From Phallusia mammillata (taxonomy: Eukaryota > Chordata > Ascidiacea > Phlebobranchia > Ascidiidae), in NCBI GenBank assembly GCA_003260075.1, contig QLIY01000183.1, positions 62,001 to 126,000 on the forward strand: a DNA stretch of 64,000 nt, written 5' to 3'. Every line of letters begins with the position of its first letter. The first letter of the stretch is position 1. Under the pieces are notes generated by a model that saw nothing but the letters and a program-made list of their open reading frames with translations, had not been told where the DNA came from and did no database searches. The position numbers were made by a program, and so were the translations under genes. Positions 12,165 to 24,990 of this stretch are shown in pieces.

Positions 12165-14253
12165 TCACAAGGTTGTGTGGTTATCATGATCAGTTGTGTC
12201 AGTCCTGTAGTTAGTTGTCGCTTCAAGATGAATGGCGTTATCGTTGCTGGTTGTAAGTCTGTCTTCCTCTTCTGGTGACCATTTTATCAGCATTTTGCAT
12301 AGTCTTTGCATTCCGAGCCTTCCTGCACAGGACGTGTACATGTTGATTGTTGCCCTACGGAATTCCTTGTCCCTTGCGCTGTAAATGAAGCAGTTCCACA
12401 GACTGTTGCACATCAGGATAAAAGCGGTCACAGCCTCTGCCGAGTTAAACGCGACTGCCGACGATTGTACGAGGTTGTCGGGGTCAGACAGGTAAATGTG
12501 AGGCAGAAAGAAGCTTGTAATCATGACAACCACTGCGGGAAGGAAGCTTATCGTGAACACGCCGACCATCACGGCAAGTGTCTTGGCCAGATTTGCTTCG
12601 GTTCGACTTTGTCGTTTTGTGGTCCCCTCCGGACAGATGCTCTTCCAGTGAACGAGATATCTTCGCGCAAAGCAAAATGACGCGACGCCTGTTGTCCACA
12701 TCGCTACAAGCGGCACCGCAAACGCTACAATGTAAAGGATGAGTGCTTCTCTGCCTACCGATGAAACTAATATTGATGCAACAAGTCCGTAGCGAAGATC
12801 CGCGACAAACAGGGGTAGAACCGCCATCAGTATGGACAAAAGCCAAATTACCAACACCGGTATTAGAGCCTTGGGCATTGTCGATTTTGCGTTGTATTGA
12901 ACAGGTTTTCGTAACGCATAACAGCGGTCTGCACCTGCAGCCACTAGTGTGTACACAGACACACAAACTGACAATATCGTCCAAAAACCCACAAAGTCAA
13001 TATAACTGCGCGGAAGCCGAGCTTCGAACAGTCCTCCAGCGCCTCTAACGGTCGACTGCTCTTCCAGCAAGTTTCCGTTGACAGCAACATATCCGGTTAC
13101 GTTCGTAAGTGCGCCGACGGAATGTTTTATATGAAATTTGTTGTAGAGCGAACTTGCGAACGTCGGGAATACGATCATTCCCACCAGAAGGTCACCGAGT
13201 GCAAGGGATATGCGGTAGATTGCCTGATTGTGTAGAATCCTCGAGTGAAGTAACGCTCCAATCACTGTCGCGTTAGCTGCTGTTGTCATCACGGCAAATA
13301 TCACTGAGATCGCCATCATGGCAATTATGCCTCCCCTGCAACTGTGGATATGCAAACAATGTAAAAAATACGATAACTAATTCCTCAAGCAACGCCATAA
13401 CCTTGCCTTTTCCTTTTATCAATACTAGATCTATAGGGCATGTTTTTTATATATGTTTCGCTTTGATGGCGTCGTATTTATTACCAGTGGCTAACGTCCA
13501 ATCAAATCATCTTTTCACGGCGCAGTGCGTTTATTAGCCAAAAAAGGCTGTTGCGTTTGTGGGTGAGGATATCCTAATTATACCGGGCATTTTGCTATAC
13601 ACCTGAAGGTACTCGTTATATAGAAGTAGTACAGAAGTGGCGACGAACCTGTTTGGCATGCAAGTCCACACCGATACCCGTCCAGCCTCAACGACCGAGT
13701 TATCAAACCCACACCACAGAAAATCGCAAAACGGAACCAATGGTTCGATCACTTCGTGGTAATTTCCAAATCCACCTACTTCATACATTGCCGCTTGCAC
13801 GCAAGGCTCTGCTAGCTGTGATGATGTGAGACTTAATGGTTTTAGTTTTGAAATCGAGGATGTCCAGTTGGTGTTGATTTGGTTGGCAGCAGATGTAACA
13901 ATTGGTAAACATTGCGATTCGAATAAAGTTTGGTTGCAAAATTTCTTGTAGGTCAATCTTGCGAATTCGTTGTATGCAAAGGTTTGAATGCTACACTCTC
14001 GTTCAAACTCGGAACAATTCCATGTTTGTAGCGTATTTAGGAACGTTGTGAGATAGGAGCGTCCCCACGACCATTCATACTTGAAGTTTTCATACACAAC
14101 CGAGCAGCAGCGGTTCTTTTCTTCATTTGAAGGAAATATAAAATTTGGTGCAAATTCGCATGTGCTATTGTCGGTGATCGTTGCAGCTATTAATGTCGGC
14201 ATTAAACATTCAAAGCATAGAACCAAAAAGACTGCTGAACTTGTATATTCCAT
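12165..14253 (-). CDS. G3: cysteine-rich-ectodomain rhodopsin-like GPCR
   Basis: Minus strand, exon 1 14253-13649 and exon 2 13341-12165, phase-2 intron of 307 bp; 593 aa, the same length as G4. The ATG at 14253 opens a hydrophobic signal sequence (MEYTSSAVFLVLCFECLM). The ectodomain keeps all 12 Cys, with F-L-W-C-G and V-W-T-C-M near its end; S-C-R-G-G-I crosses the splice into TM1. TM3 ends G-A-D-R-C, TM6 has S-F-L-P, TM7 has N-S-L-W-N-C-F-I-Y. The tail is short, lacks the A-N-A-D-R-L-F block and ends T-T-L, a class I PDZ-ligand type terminus. It groups with G4 and G5. An acceptor-like CTGCTGTTTAG lies about 14 bp before the ATG. Confidence 0.87.
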
Positions 14254-14309
14254 GTTTGCGTTAAATCTAAACAGCAGTGTGTTAATTTGTGAGTTTCTAC
14301 ATTCTTAAC

Positions 14310-16800
14310 AAATCCTACAGCTGTCTTGCCCTCTCTCTGGGAGCATTTAGATATATATATAACATTTATTTTTACATCAAAAAGTTTATATAACATAAAT
14401 GCTACAGCCGTTTCTTTCGCAGATTGAACAACAAATATGTTTGCGTTACAACTATGTCTTGCTAAACACCTTTCTCGTTGAACGACGCTGTCTGGCAGAT
14501 TAAATGTATATCGCTGGTTATAAAAAATCTCCATACGTACAAATGTGAATGGCTTGCGGCAATATCACAACACACAATGCAATCAAATTAGTTCGTTTTA
14601 AAACTAAGTCCAATATTAGACATGTTCGATTTGTGACTGGCCTTTCACACACATCCGAAATTCCTTGAAACCGCCTAAATTTGTTTTTCAATTCGTCTTG
14701 TACGTCACAAAACCGCTAAGTGAATTTGGCAGAAATATATTTGGTCGTTTGTCGAAAGTGGGCGAGGCGTTTAGCAAAGGAAGAGCAGACGTTTGCTGCG
14801 TCATAATGTACTTTCATGCGTCATTAATATCGCATTTGACAAGTGTTAGGAAGTGAAGCAATATATAAATGTTGTCCGTTAAATGATGTGAAGTCGCTAC
14901 GTCAGTGCGGAATACGAAAGTAGATTCACTCACACGCCCAAAATCGTGTCTTCATTACGTAGTTGAGGCTGCTTGAAGCTAAATCTGGAAAGCTCTCCCA
15001 ACCGGGTCGTCTTAATGAGTTGATAACCGTGAAAATATATTTCAAAAAATAAAATGGCGTCTTGCATTAATTTTTGCGAAATTTACTCGTTATGGGAGAT
15101 TCGTTTTAATATGAATTGTGCGCATGATAATTAGTTTTATTATGACATTAATTGTCGAGTTGTTACGGCTAGAACCACCAGTGACTTATTCACGCTAATT
15201 ACAAAAGCATTCACAATGAATTTGTAGATTCTCTCCGTTCCCAATTTGCCTCCTGCCCACTAATTTGATGCTATAAAAAACCACCTTGCTTCATCAAAGT
15301 CTTTGCTCAGGTAATTTCAACATTTGCACCGACTAATGCTGGTTACCTGCCAGCTGTTTCGCCATTAACACTGGTTACGCTTGTACTGCTATAAATATCA
15401 GGGCCCTGAGGCTAGTTTTTGCTTGTAAATGACGAGGGCTTAGCAATTCGGTCGACACAGCTTATACTCGCGCCGGTTAATTAACCACGAAGCTAACATC
15501 CGCTAGGCTTTGACGGCTCAAGCAAGTAGAATTAATATTCCGCAATATAACAAATAAGGCAGCATTGGATGATTCATTCTATGCCGTGTATGATGCTGCA
15601 CATAGTGACGTAATTGAGAAAGAAATATAGTTAGTTGTTATGAATCAAGCAGATAGCTTAGCGCATGTTTGTGTATATTGTAATCAAGTACTTTGTAAAG
15701 TGTGTGTAAAAATATGTTTACATTTAAGTTCGTATTGCATTTGTTGCATCTGTCTGCTATTGCGTGTCCTTGGTGTTTCCAGATTGGCCCGTGTAATGCT
15801 TCACGTGATGTCCATTTTGTGTTTGGACGCATACCCCCCCCCCATCAAGTACTTTGTAAAGTGTGTGTAAAAATATGTTTACATTTAAGTTTGCATTATA
15901 TTTGTTGCATCTGTCTGCTATTGCGTGTCCTTGGTGTTTCCAGTTTGGCCCGTGTAGAGCTTCACGTGATGTCCATTTTTTGTTTGGACGCATTAAGGTT
16001 TGGTGAAAAGATTTTCCCGGAATTATTCCGGTTTTAAACGTAAACGCTGGAAACAATTTCATTAAAGCATGTTCGCTGCGTTACTCAAGGCACAGTGTCG
16101 ATTCAGCTATGTTTGCTGGTTAGTTTGTTTCGTAGAAGTAAGTTATTTGCGGTCCCTCCCATTTTTACCGAAACCCAAAGCACGTACAAAACATTTTGAC
16201 GTAAGCATAAGCGTCATATGAAAGAGTAATGCATGTTAATAGTCGTGCGTTGTCCTTTGTAGCGAGTCTGTTATGGTGGAGAAGGTTGTACAGTGATTTA
16301 CCAAACCTTTGTAATTGGCCTGTGGCGTGCATACAGAGCAATGCGTTAAAGATGAGAACGTTAGAGTCCAAAAATAGCCACCAGGCTTGACCCGTGACAA
16401 GTGGGGAGTAAATCTGGGTAGTTCACGTATTTGGCATCGTTCTCCGTGTCTACATGTTGTAATGTCTGCCTTCTGATTCAGTTGTGTATATTGTTTTGGT
16501 CATGCATAATTCGTTATGTTGTGTTTGTGAGTTTAACCTCACATGTACTTAACTAAAACTTTTGATTATGTTGTCTACAATGCACTTGATGAAAGCCTAC
16601 AGTGGTCAGTTCAGTTGACAGAGTAGCCGCAGAAAAAGTCCAACGCAGTGCATTGAGAATGCTTGCACGTTTTTTAGCCACTGTGTTGTAGCAATATAAC
16701 TTGTTTGCACCCTCTTGTCTGCATTGTATTTACTGCCACAATAACAGCATATTAGTTTCATATGCGTTGTGATTTTTGGATTTAACTCTTTTTAACTTGG
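14310..16800. other. G3-G4 intergenic DNA (divergent promoters)
   Basis: It separates two divergently transcribed receptor genes, so it must hold both promoters. CRE half-sites and a TGACGTAA near 15606 are visible, but no firm TATA for either gene. It includes the duplication at 15683-15994. No coding exon supported. Confidence 0.4.
15683..15994. repeat. Direct duplication across a C10 linker
   Basis: Segment 15683-15833, then C10 (15834-15843), then the same segment with a few substitutions at 15844-15994. An unmerged-overlap type join in intergenic DNA. Confidence 0.85.
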
Positions 16801-16848
16801 CACACTTGTTTGTGTACTTTTTCAGTTATTTGCTTTGCATTCTGCATC

Positions 16849-18978
16849 ATGTCAGTAGCAAGGAAGTTTGTAGCCTTGCTTGTGCTGGTGTTAGCGATTG
16901 TTGTGGTGGGTTGTAAAGCTAACCACCCTGTCAATTGTGAATACGCTCCAGGAATGAACGTTAACACGACCGTGTGTTGCGATTACGTGTCCAGACAATT
17001 TTCTTCCTACTGGGCGAGTGGCGAATTTTATTTGACGTCATACCTGGCAAGTTTGAAGGAGTGGAACTGCAAACAGTTTGACAAGGAATGTCAGCAACGG
17101 ACTTTCGCGTACACCCGGTTTAGCGGTCTTGTGTACGACCGGTTCTGTGGCGACAATGTTCTGGTAGAGCAATGCGGTGCAGAAGTTATTGAGGCGGCTG
17201 TGGCTCAGAATTCGTCACTTTCCAGAACTTGGCAGAACGCTGTAAACGGTTTGGACGCCACAAAATTGTCGGACGATCAACTGCAAAGTCCCTGTTTGCA
17301 GATTGTCATGTATGAACGAGATTCAGGAGGTTTTTCACATTACCATGAAGTGATTCAACCATTTACTCCCTTCTGCTCGTTCGTGTGGTGTGGATTTGAC
17401 GAGAAACTTGTGAAGGAAGGCAGAGTGTCGGTGTGGACGTGTTTACCACAATCGTAAGTTGGATGATATGTTGTGCGTTGCAAGCAAGATAATGTGAGCC
17501 TTTCAAACATATTAAAAGCAACATGGGGATCAAGATCTGGTCCAGAGTAACTGCATAATTTAAACAAGTGGTAAAGCAAATAAATGATAGATAAAAAAGT
17601 TGCAACTGTAACAAGTTTATATTGTGTGCTGTAACATCGAAAACTTAAAATCATGGCCCATATGCAACATGCATGCCTATCATATCCGGTGATGTCACGA
17701 ACACGTGACTGTCAATTGTTTATGATGTTTATGTATCCGGGTTTATGCAGACAATCCTCGAAGCCTCTTCCGTGTTTAAATCTGCTGTGTTTATGTTCCA
17801 GATGTCGGTCAAGCATTATAGTAATGATGGTCTTCAGTGTGCTGCTTGCCATTGCAATAATCGTTGCCAACGCGACCGTCCTGTCCGCTTTGGGGAAATA
17901 CCCTCGCATACGCCACAACCAAGCTATTTACCGCTTCTCTCTGGCGCTCGCCGACATCGTGGTTGGTTTGATTGTGTTCCCTACATTCGTCAGCAGTCTG
18001 TACATGCAATTCCACGGCTCACACGAGCTCGGAAAACTACGCAATGTCACTGGTGTTGTTGTCAACGGCTCGCTGGTTCCACAACAGTTTGCTGTACGCG
18101 ACCCTAGCGGCCAGTTTTCCAACCGCGTTCCACGCCAGTACCGTAACTTCGTCGGATTTTTCACAGTCCTGTCACTTTCGGTGTCGATTTACACATTGGT
18201 TGCGGCTGGAATTGACCGCTGTGTGGCGCTCTCGTTCCCAGCTCGTTACAGAAAAACGTCGAAGGTTCCAATCGGCTTGATTGCGAATATTTGTATTTGG
18301 ATTCTTTCTGTTATATTTGCTGTTCTCCCGTTTGCTGTGGACTTACTGGGTTACACGCTGGTTGCGTCCATACTTGTGTCATCATCCGGCCCGACAGTTC
18401 TAATCCTTTACATCATAATCTTCGTGATTCCTCTAATTCTCATGTGGACTGTGACCATCGCTTCTTACGTCATATCGCGGAAATACGTCATCAGCTGGAG
18501 GCGGTATTCGGTCGGTGACGATCCGACAAACGGACAAGGAGCAAGCGAGAGTCAGTTGGCGAGAACATTTGGAATTATGGTCGGTGTCTTCAGCTTAAGT
18601 CTCGTTCCTTCGATCATCGTGTTGATCTGTGGCGCCACCTTGAGCACGATCTACTACAACAGACCGAACGAATTGATCCAAGAGTCCGCTGTCGCTTACA
18701 CGTCAACCGAAATCGTGGTGATATTTATTCTGATGTGCAACAGCTTGTGGAATTGCTTCATCTACAGTGTGAGAGACCGGGACTTCAGGGCAGCATGCAA
18801 GGAGATGTACGGGAATGCTGGTGCGATGGTTGGATTAAAGTGTTGGCAAGTTGAAGAGGTGGAGAGGACGAATGGTGTCGCAATGGAGGGGGAAAATTCT
18901 GACTCTAACTTTCCACAAACGCTTGCTTCTGGCGTTGATAAGACCGTGGTGGATGACGCTGAAACCACTACCATATAA
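16849..18978 (+). CDS. G4: cysteine-rich-ectodomain rhodopsin-like GPCR
   Basis: Exon 1 16849-17453, exon 2 17802-18978, phase-2 intron with donor GTAAGT and acceptor TTATGTTCCAG; 593 aa. The ATG at 16849 begins a signal peptide (MSVARKFVALLVLVLAIVV); an in-frame TTG further up is not a eukaryotic start. All 12 family Cys are present (E-Y-A-P-G, V-C-C, F-V-W-C-G, V-W-T-C-L). TM2 L-A-L-A-D, TM3 end G-I-D-R-C, ECL1 sequon V-N-G-S-L, TM6 S-L-V-P, TM7 N-S-L-W-N-C-F-I-Y. Ends E-T-T-T-I, a possible PDZ ligand. An acceptor-like TTTTTCAG 24 bp before the ATG is conserved in G5, suggesting a 5'-UTR intron or spliced-leader site. Nearly identical to G5 over long stretches. Confidence 0.9.
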
Positions 18979-19621
18979 TTTGCCTCTACTTTATCGCGCC
19001 ATGATGATTTCGACTTGTTTTCAATGGTTGACTTCTGGTTAAAAATGCTGATGGTGATTGTCAATAACTAATGTCTGCCTTGCGGTGAATGTTGTTTGTT
19101 ACCATCACAGACTGTCAACCTTCACGTGTCGTTGTGTGAATTTATCTACATATGCAAGTTGTGAATGCGTAATACTTGCCCGTCAAATATCAACGTTGAT
19201 ATGAAACTTGTACATATTGTCCTTTGTTGGTTTTTACGGTTTACGATGGTTCCGTAAATTCTAAAAATAACACCAACTTGTTTCCGCTGTGAAGAGGTTT
19301 TTCATCATGAAGATAGTTTACGTTGGGGCTAAGAGGGCGTGCATGCCTCAACCTATTTACGAGAAAAGATTAAATTATGCGTGACGAGCTTCGTGCAGTC
19401 AGCGGTGCCGGGGATTTGGCAGTTGACAAACCTAGGTAGAAGCCATTTGTTGCTGCATTACTGATTTACTTGCTTAAACAACGAACTTGAATGTGAGAAA
19501 TTTGCAGTGCAGCTTTGTAGGTGGTGTCGAGGGCCTTTGTGGGGTTTAGTTTAAATCTCCCTTTAACCAGCCTCAGGACTTTGCTTTGTTCTTTTTCAGT
19601 TCCTGGTTTGCATTCCGCAAC

Positions 19622-21889
19622 ATGTCTGTAGCAAGGAAATTTGTAGCTCCGCTTGTGCTTGCGTTAGCGAGTGGTTTGGTTGATTGCAAAGCTGAGCAAC
19701 CTGTGAGTTGTGAATACGCTCCAGGAATGAACGTCAACACGACCGTGTGTTGTGATTACGTGTCCAAGAACTTTCACATCTTATGGTCGAGCGGCGAATT
19801 TTATTTGACGTCATACCTGGCAAGTTTGAAGGAGTGGAACTGCGATCATTTTGGCAAGGAATGTCGGCAACGGACTTTTGCGTACACCCGGTTTAGCGGT
19901 CTTGTGTACGACCGGTTCTGTGACGACAATGTTCTGGTAGAGAAATGCAGTGCAGAGGTTATTGGGGCGACTCTGGCGCAGAATTCTTCAATTCCAAGAA
20001 CTTGGCAGAACGCTGTAAACGGTTTGGAAGCCACAAAATTGCCCCCCCCCCCTTTCGCGTACACCCGGTTTAGCGGTCTTGTGTACGACCGGTTCTGTGA
20101 CTACGATGTTCTGATAGAGCAATGCAGTGCAGAGGTTATTGGGGCGACTCTGGGGCAGAATTCTTCAATTCCAAGAACTTGGCAGAACGCTGTAAACGGA
20201 TTGGACGCCACAAGATTATCGGACGATCAACTGCAAAGTCCCTGTTTGCAGGTTGTCATGTATGAACGAGATTCAGGAGGTTTTTCACATTACCATGAAG
20301 TGATTCAACCATTTACTCCCTTCTGCTCGTTCGTGTGGTGTGGATTTGACGAGAAACTTGTGAAGGAAGGCAGAGTGTCGGTGTGGACGTGTTTACCACA
20401 ATCGTAAGTTGGATGATGTGTTGTAGGTTGCAAACAAGATAATGTGTCAGTTATAAACATGAACCACGTCAAAAATAACTGGTTTGACCTAACGTATCTG
20501 TAACTGTAAAATTTAAACATGTGGCGAGGCAAATAATTGGTAAATCCCAAATGTTGCAGCTGTGAGCGGTTTGTATTGTGTACTGTCGCGCCGAAAACTT
20601 TAAATCCTGGCCCATATGCAACATGCATGTTTGTCATATCCGGTGGCATCACGAACACGTGACTATCAGTTTTGAGCTGTTGATTACGATGTTTATGTGT
20701 TGCGGTTGATTTGCAGACAATCTCTCTAGTATTCTAGTATTTCAATCGGTTGTGTTTATGTTCCAGATGTCGGTCAAGCATTATAGTAATGATGGTCTTC
20801 AGTGTGCTGCTCGCCATTGCAATAATCGTTGCCAACGCGACCGTCTTGTCCGCTTTGGGGAAATACCCTCGCATACGTCACAACCAAGCTGTTTACCGCT
20901 TCTCTCTAGCGCTCGCCGACATCGTGGTTGGTTTGATTGTGTTCCCTACATTCGTCAGCAGTCTGTACATGCAATTCCACGGCTCACACGAGCTCGGAAA
21001 ACTACGCAATGTTACTGGTGTTGTTGTTAACGGCTCACTGGTTCCACAACAGTTTGCTGTACGCGACCCTAGCGGCCTGTTTTCCAACCGCGTTCCACGA
21101 CAGTACCTTAACGTTGTCGGATTTTTCACAGTCCTCTCCCTTTCGGTGTCGATTTACACCCCCCCCCCCTCGAAGGTTCCAATCGGCTTGATTGCGAATA
21201 TTTGTATTTGGATTCTTGCTGTTATTTTTGCTTCGCTTCCTTTTGGTGTTGACTTATTAACTTACCAGTTGCTGGTGTCTACACTCGTCTCGTCATCTGG
21301 TTTGACGGTCATTTACCTTTATATTGTGATCTTCGTGATTCCTCTAATCCTCATGTGGACTGTAACAATTGCTTCTTACGTCATATCGCGGAAATACGTC
21401 ATCCGCTGGAGGCAGAACGCGGTCGGTGACGATCCGACGAACGGACAAGGAGCAAGCGAGAGTCAGTTGGCGAGAACGTTTGGAATTATGGTCGGTGTCT
21501 TCAGCTTAAGTCTTGTTCCTACCCTTGTTGTGTTGGTATTTGGCGCCACTTTGCCTACTATCTACTATGACAGACCGACCGAGATCGACCAAGAATCCGC
21601 TGTTTCCTTTATTTCAGCTGAAGTCGTGGTGATATTTATTCTGATGTGCAACAGCTTGTGGAATTGCTTCATCTACAGTGTGAGAGACCGGGACTTCAGG
21701 GCAGCATGCAAGGAGATGTACGGGAATGCTGGTGCGATGGTTGGATTAAAGTGTTGGCAAGTTGAAGAGGTGGAGAGGACGAATGGTGTCGCAATGGAGG
21801 GGGAAAATTCTGACTCTAACTTTCCACAAACGCTTGCTTCTGGCGTTGATAAGACCGTGGTGGATAACGCTCAAACTACTGCCATATAA
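19622..21889 (+). CDS. G5: tandem duplicate of G4, two assembly lesions
   Basis: Exon 1 19622-20403, exon 2 20767-21889, same splice sites and phase as G4. As written it is open but wrong twice. A C10 linker at about 20042-20052 precedes a 177-bp direct repeat of ectodomain sequence; removing 177 bp restores the exon length of G4 (605 bp). A second C10 at 21160-21169 replaces about 64 bp encoding the end of TM3 and the DRY-equivalent region; restoring it gives 1177 bp, again as in G4. The true protein is therefore probably 593 aa and intact. Ends Q-T-T-A-I, PDZ-ligand type. The differences from G4 cluster in TM4, TM5 and TM6, while the tail is almost unchanged. Confidence 0.82.
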
Positions 21890-22007
21890 TGGTCACCTAT
21901 GCTGTCCCCCCCCCCCTCTAACTTTCCACAAACGCTTGCTTCTGGCGTTGATAAGACCGTGGTTGATAACGCTCAAACTACTGCCATATAATGGTCACAT
22001 ATGCTAC
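21814..22007. repeat. Direct duplication of the G5 3' end across a C10 linker
   Basis: The last codons and 3' flank of G5 (from 21814) recur from 21916 after a C run at 21906-21916. The second copy is not an additional gene. Confidence 0.85.
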
Positions 22008-22359
22008 AAACCCATGTTTCTGTTCATGACAAGTGCTCACGATAGTTTGCTGGTCATAAATACTCAGCAATATTCATTGTACATGACATTTGTCTGTTCG
22101 TAAATTGGAAACTATATGTCATATATATTAGTGTGTGTAACGTTCTTCCTTGCACAATTCGATTAAAAATCTTCATACCGGTTATACAAAATAATGCATA
22201 CGATGGTGGTTGTCAAATTTATGGATCAATTTTTCGTAATGTAGAGGGCTTGTAGCAATGATACTTAAACTGTGTGATGTAGTCGTGAGAGATTTCCAAG
22301 TGTGCTGCGAAAAATCCGCTATTTTAAAGTGCAAATTTTTGTCTTGTGTTTTAGGTCTT

Positions 22360-22677
22360 GGCATAATGCGGGCATCTGTAACAAAGTTTGAACGCTTAGT
22401 TTTTGTTTTTGTAAAAAGCATGATAGCGAAGCTTTTCCAATCATACTAAGTTGCAAATTGATTAGTTTTGGACAACTTATTTATGGTCGACCGGCAAAGT
22501 GTGCCGCGGAAAAGCCCCCCCCCCGGCATAATGCGGGCATCTGTAACAAAGTTTGAACGCTTAGTTTTTGTTATTGTAAAAAGCATGATAGCGAAGCTTT
22601 CCCATCATACTAAGTTGCAAATTGATTAGCTTTGAACAACTTATTTATGGTCGACCGGCAAAGTGTGCCGCGGAAAA
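22360..22677. repeat. Direct duplication across a C10 linker
   Basis: Segment 22360-22514, C10 at 22515-22524, then the same segment at 22525-22677. Non-coding. Confidence 0.85.
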
Positions 22678-22731
22678 AAAGTTTCTTATTGCGCAATGGT
22701 TGAACAGTTTGTGAAGCAATAGCTATAANAT

Positions 22732-23280
22732 CTGGTTTGACGGTCATTTACCTTTATATTGTGATCTTTGTGATTCCTCTAATCCTCATGTGGACTGTGA
22801 CCATCGCTTCTTACGTCATATCTCGGAAATACGTCATCAGTTGGAGGCAGAACTCGGTCGGTGACGATCCGACGAACGGACAAGGAGCAAGCGAGAGTCA
22901 GCTGGCGAGAACATTTGGAATTATGGTCGGTGTCTTCAGCTTAAGTCTCGTTCCTACCCTTGTTGTGTTGGTATTTGGCGCCACTTTGCCTACTATCTAC
23001 TATGACAGACCGACCGAGATCGACCAAGAATCCGCTGTTTCCTTTATTTCAGCTGAAGTCGTGGTGATATTTATTCTGATGTGCAATAGCTTGTGGAATT
23101 GCTTCATCTACAGTGTGAGAGACCGGGACTTCAGGGCAGCATGCAAGGAGATGTACGGGAATGCTGGTGCGATGATTGGCTTAAAGTGTTGGCAAGTTGA
23201 AGAGGTGGAGAGGACGAATGGTGTCGCAATGGAGGGGGAAAATTCTGACTCTAACTTTCCACAAACGCTTGCTTCTGGCG
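22732..23280 (+). pseudogene. Exon-2 fragment of a G5-like receptor between two N joins
   Basis: An open stretch bounded by single N bases at 22731 and 23281, nearly identical to G5 from TM5 to the tail. It lacks the ectodomain and TM1-TM4 and stops before the G5 C-terminus. The N on both sides and the near identity make it most likely a haplotype fragment placed by the assembler. A truncated third tandem copy is the alternative. Confidence 0.7.
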
Positions 23281-23354
23281 NAAAAAAAAATTCTGCTTTG
23301 AGTTGGAGCTCGTGTGGTTGCACGCTTTAGTTACGTCACAAAAAGTGACGTCAT

Positions 23355-23545
23355 AATTTACGTCCGCCATCTTGCATTTTTGTAAAACTCGGCGCCTATG
23401 ACTACGATTTTAGCAAAAACTTAACCAAACTATGTCTCGGAAATCCCCCCCCCCTAATTTACGTCCGCCACCTTGCATTTTTGTAAAACTCGGCGCCTAT
23501 GGCTACGATTTTAGCAAAAACTTAACCAAACTATGTCTCGGAAAT
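23355..23545. repeat. Direct duplication across a C10 linker
   Basis: Segment 23355-23444, C10 at 23445-23454, then a near copy from 23455. A TGACGTCA lies just before it at 23347-23354. Confidence 0.8.
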
Positions 23546-24990
23546 TTGTTTTGGGCAACTAATATTAAACATCTTATTTTTGAGCTTTGCTCATGTCAAA
23601 CGCTGAACAATTAGTGTTGCAAACCAATTTTGCAAGTCACTGTGCTAATAGTGGTGTTTGCTTTTAATGTGAATACGTTTGCGATTATAAATTTAGTCAC
23701 AAGCCGTGAGGTAAAATAAAATGTCAAACGTCGTAAGAAAGTAAGAACGCGAGTTATAAATAACGAGGCCTCTTGGAAAATATGGTAATCAATTATTACA
23801 GATGTCGTCCACCAAAATAAAACACAAACCTTAGAAATATGGACCATACTTGCACATAGTGATGTTTATGAAGAGATCTTAAGCTTACATTTGTTGTAGT
23901 TTATCGTTCGCATTTCCAAACAGTAATTCAACTGTTTATTCCGTGCTTCAAATCCTAGCAATAGCACGCTTAAACAGTAAAAAAAAACCGACTTTCAATT
24001 GTAACCACAAAGTTGTTGCGGAATTTGTAAGGCCAAACCACTGTTTGTCAATGTGTGGTGTTGCATTTGATAATCAACAAACCAAATCACGTCGCGTACT
24101 CATCAAGAAAGGTAATTAATCATAGCAAGTCACGGTGCAAACATCTATTGCCCTGTTTACTGGTGATGGTCCCGTTACTATGTTGTCGCGATTGTTGGTT
24201 GTTTACAGTTTTGGAACCCAGATTCGACCAAACACAATAGTTGGGAAGAAGTCAGTGTGAACTATTATAAACGTTTATAGTGCAATCTATGTGTCAAATA
24301 TTTGCAGTTTGTGTAGATCATACATAAAGAATTGTTTGCGAAGTGAATTATTTTTTTGGCAAGGACAATATATTTTAAAGTTCCCCTAATCGACGTTAAA
24401 ATGGTGGTGAATGCTTGATGACCGACTGATTCGGTATGGTGCCTTCAAAGGGCCAGGCCTACTGTGATTTATTAATCGTGTGTTTTTTTAGGCGTGTTTT
24501 GGCGTAGGCTACGCCACCCTCCGACTTACTAGTCGTGCAAAAAGTCGTGAGAAGAGTGTTTAGTCCACAGCTATGTACGACGTCACCAATTGAACTGCCA
24601 CGATGTATGGTACAAAAAGGGCTTGTGTACTTGTGTTGAAAAACGTGCAAAATTGGTATTGTAGTTTGTTGTCGTTGATACCTGCTGATTGGGTGTAGAG
24701 TTGGAAATGCGAACTAAATATAAAACTTCAACTAATTGAGTTTCTGATATTGTTTGGGGTTACCAGGTAGGATGTTGTCTAGTTGTGGTCTACATGTTCG
24801 AAAAAGTAATATCAGTGAAAGATTATTAACGACCTGTAGTTTCAGGTGATAATTCATTTTTTAGTCGTACCCTGATTCTCTGAAATGTAAATCAACGACT
24901 TGAAAGAAACAACCAACTTTTAAAACCTGTGTACCTTATCGGTCTTGATGGTACCGTCATAGGTTGATCGTTTTGTTGCTTGACATTGTT
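23546..24990. other. G5-G6 intergenic DNA with a partial SINE tail
   Basis: No coding exon supported. Positions about 24422-24475 match the tail of the tRNA-derived element near 57.3 kb (shared gactgattcggtat, then ggcc-g-ctactgtgattt). Confidence 0.45.

Noticed and set aside
15640-16062. Short ORFs on both strands around 15.7-16.0 kb
   Set aside because: They arise from a duplicated non-coding segment and overlap on opposite strands, with no splice sites or recognisable domains.
19860-20220. A genuine internal repeat of the ectodomain in G5
   Set aside because: The two copies are separated by exactly ten inserted C, and removing one restores the exon length of G4.
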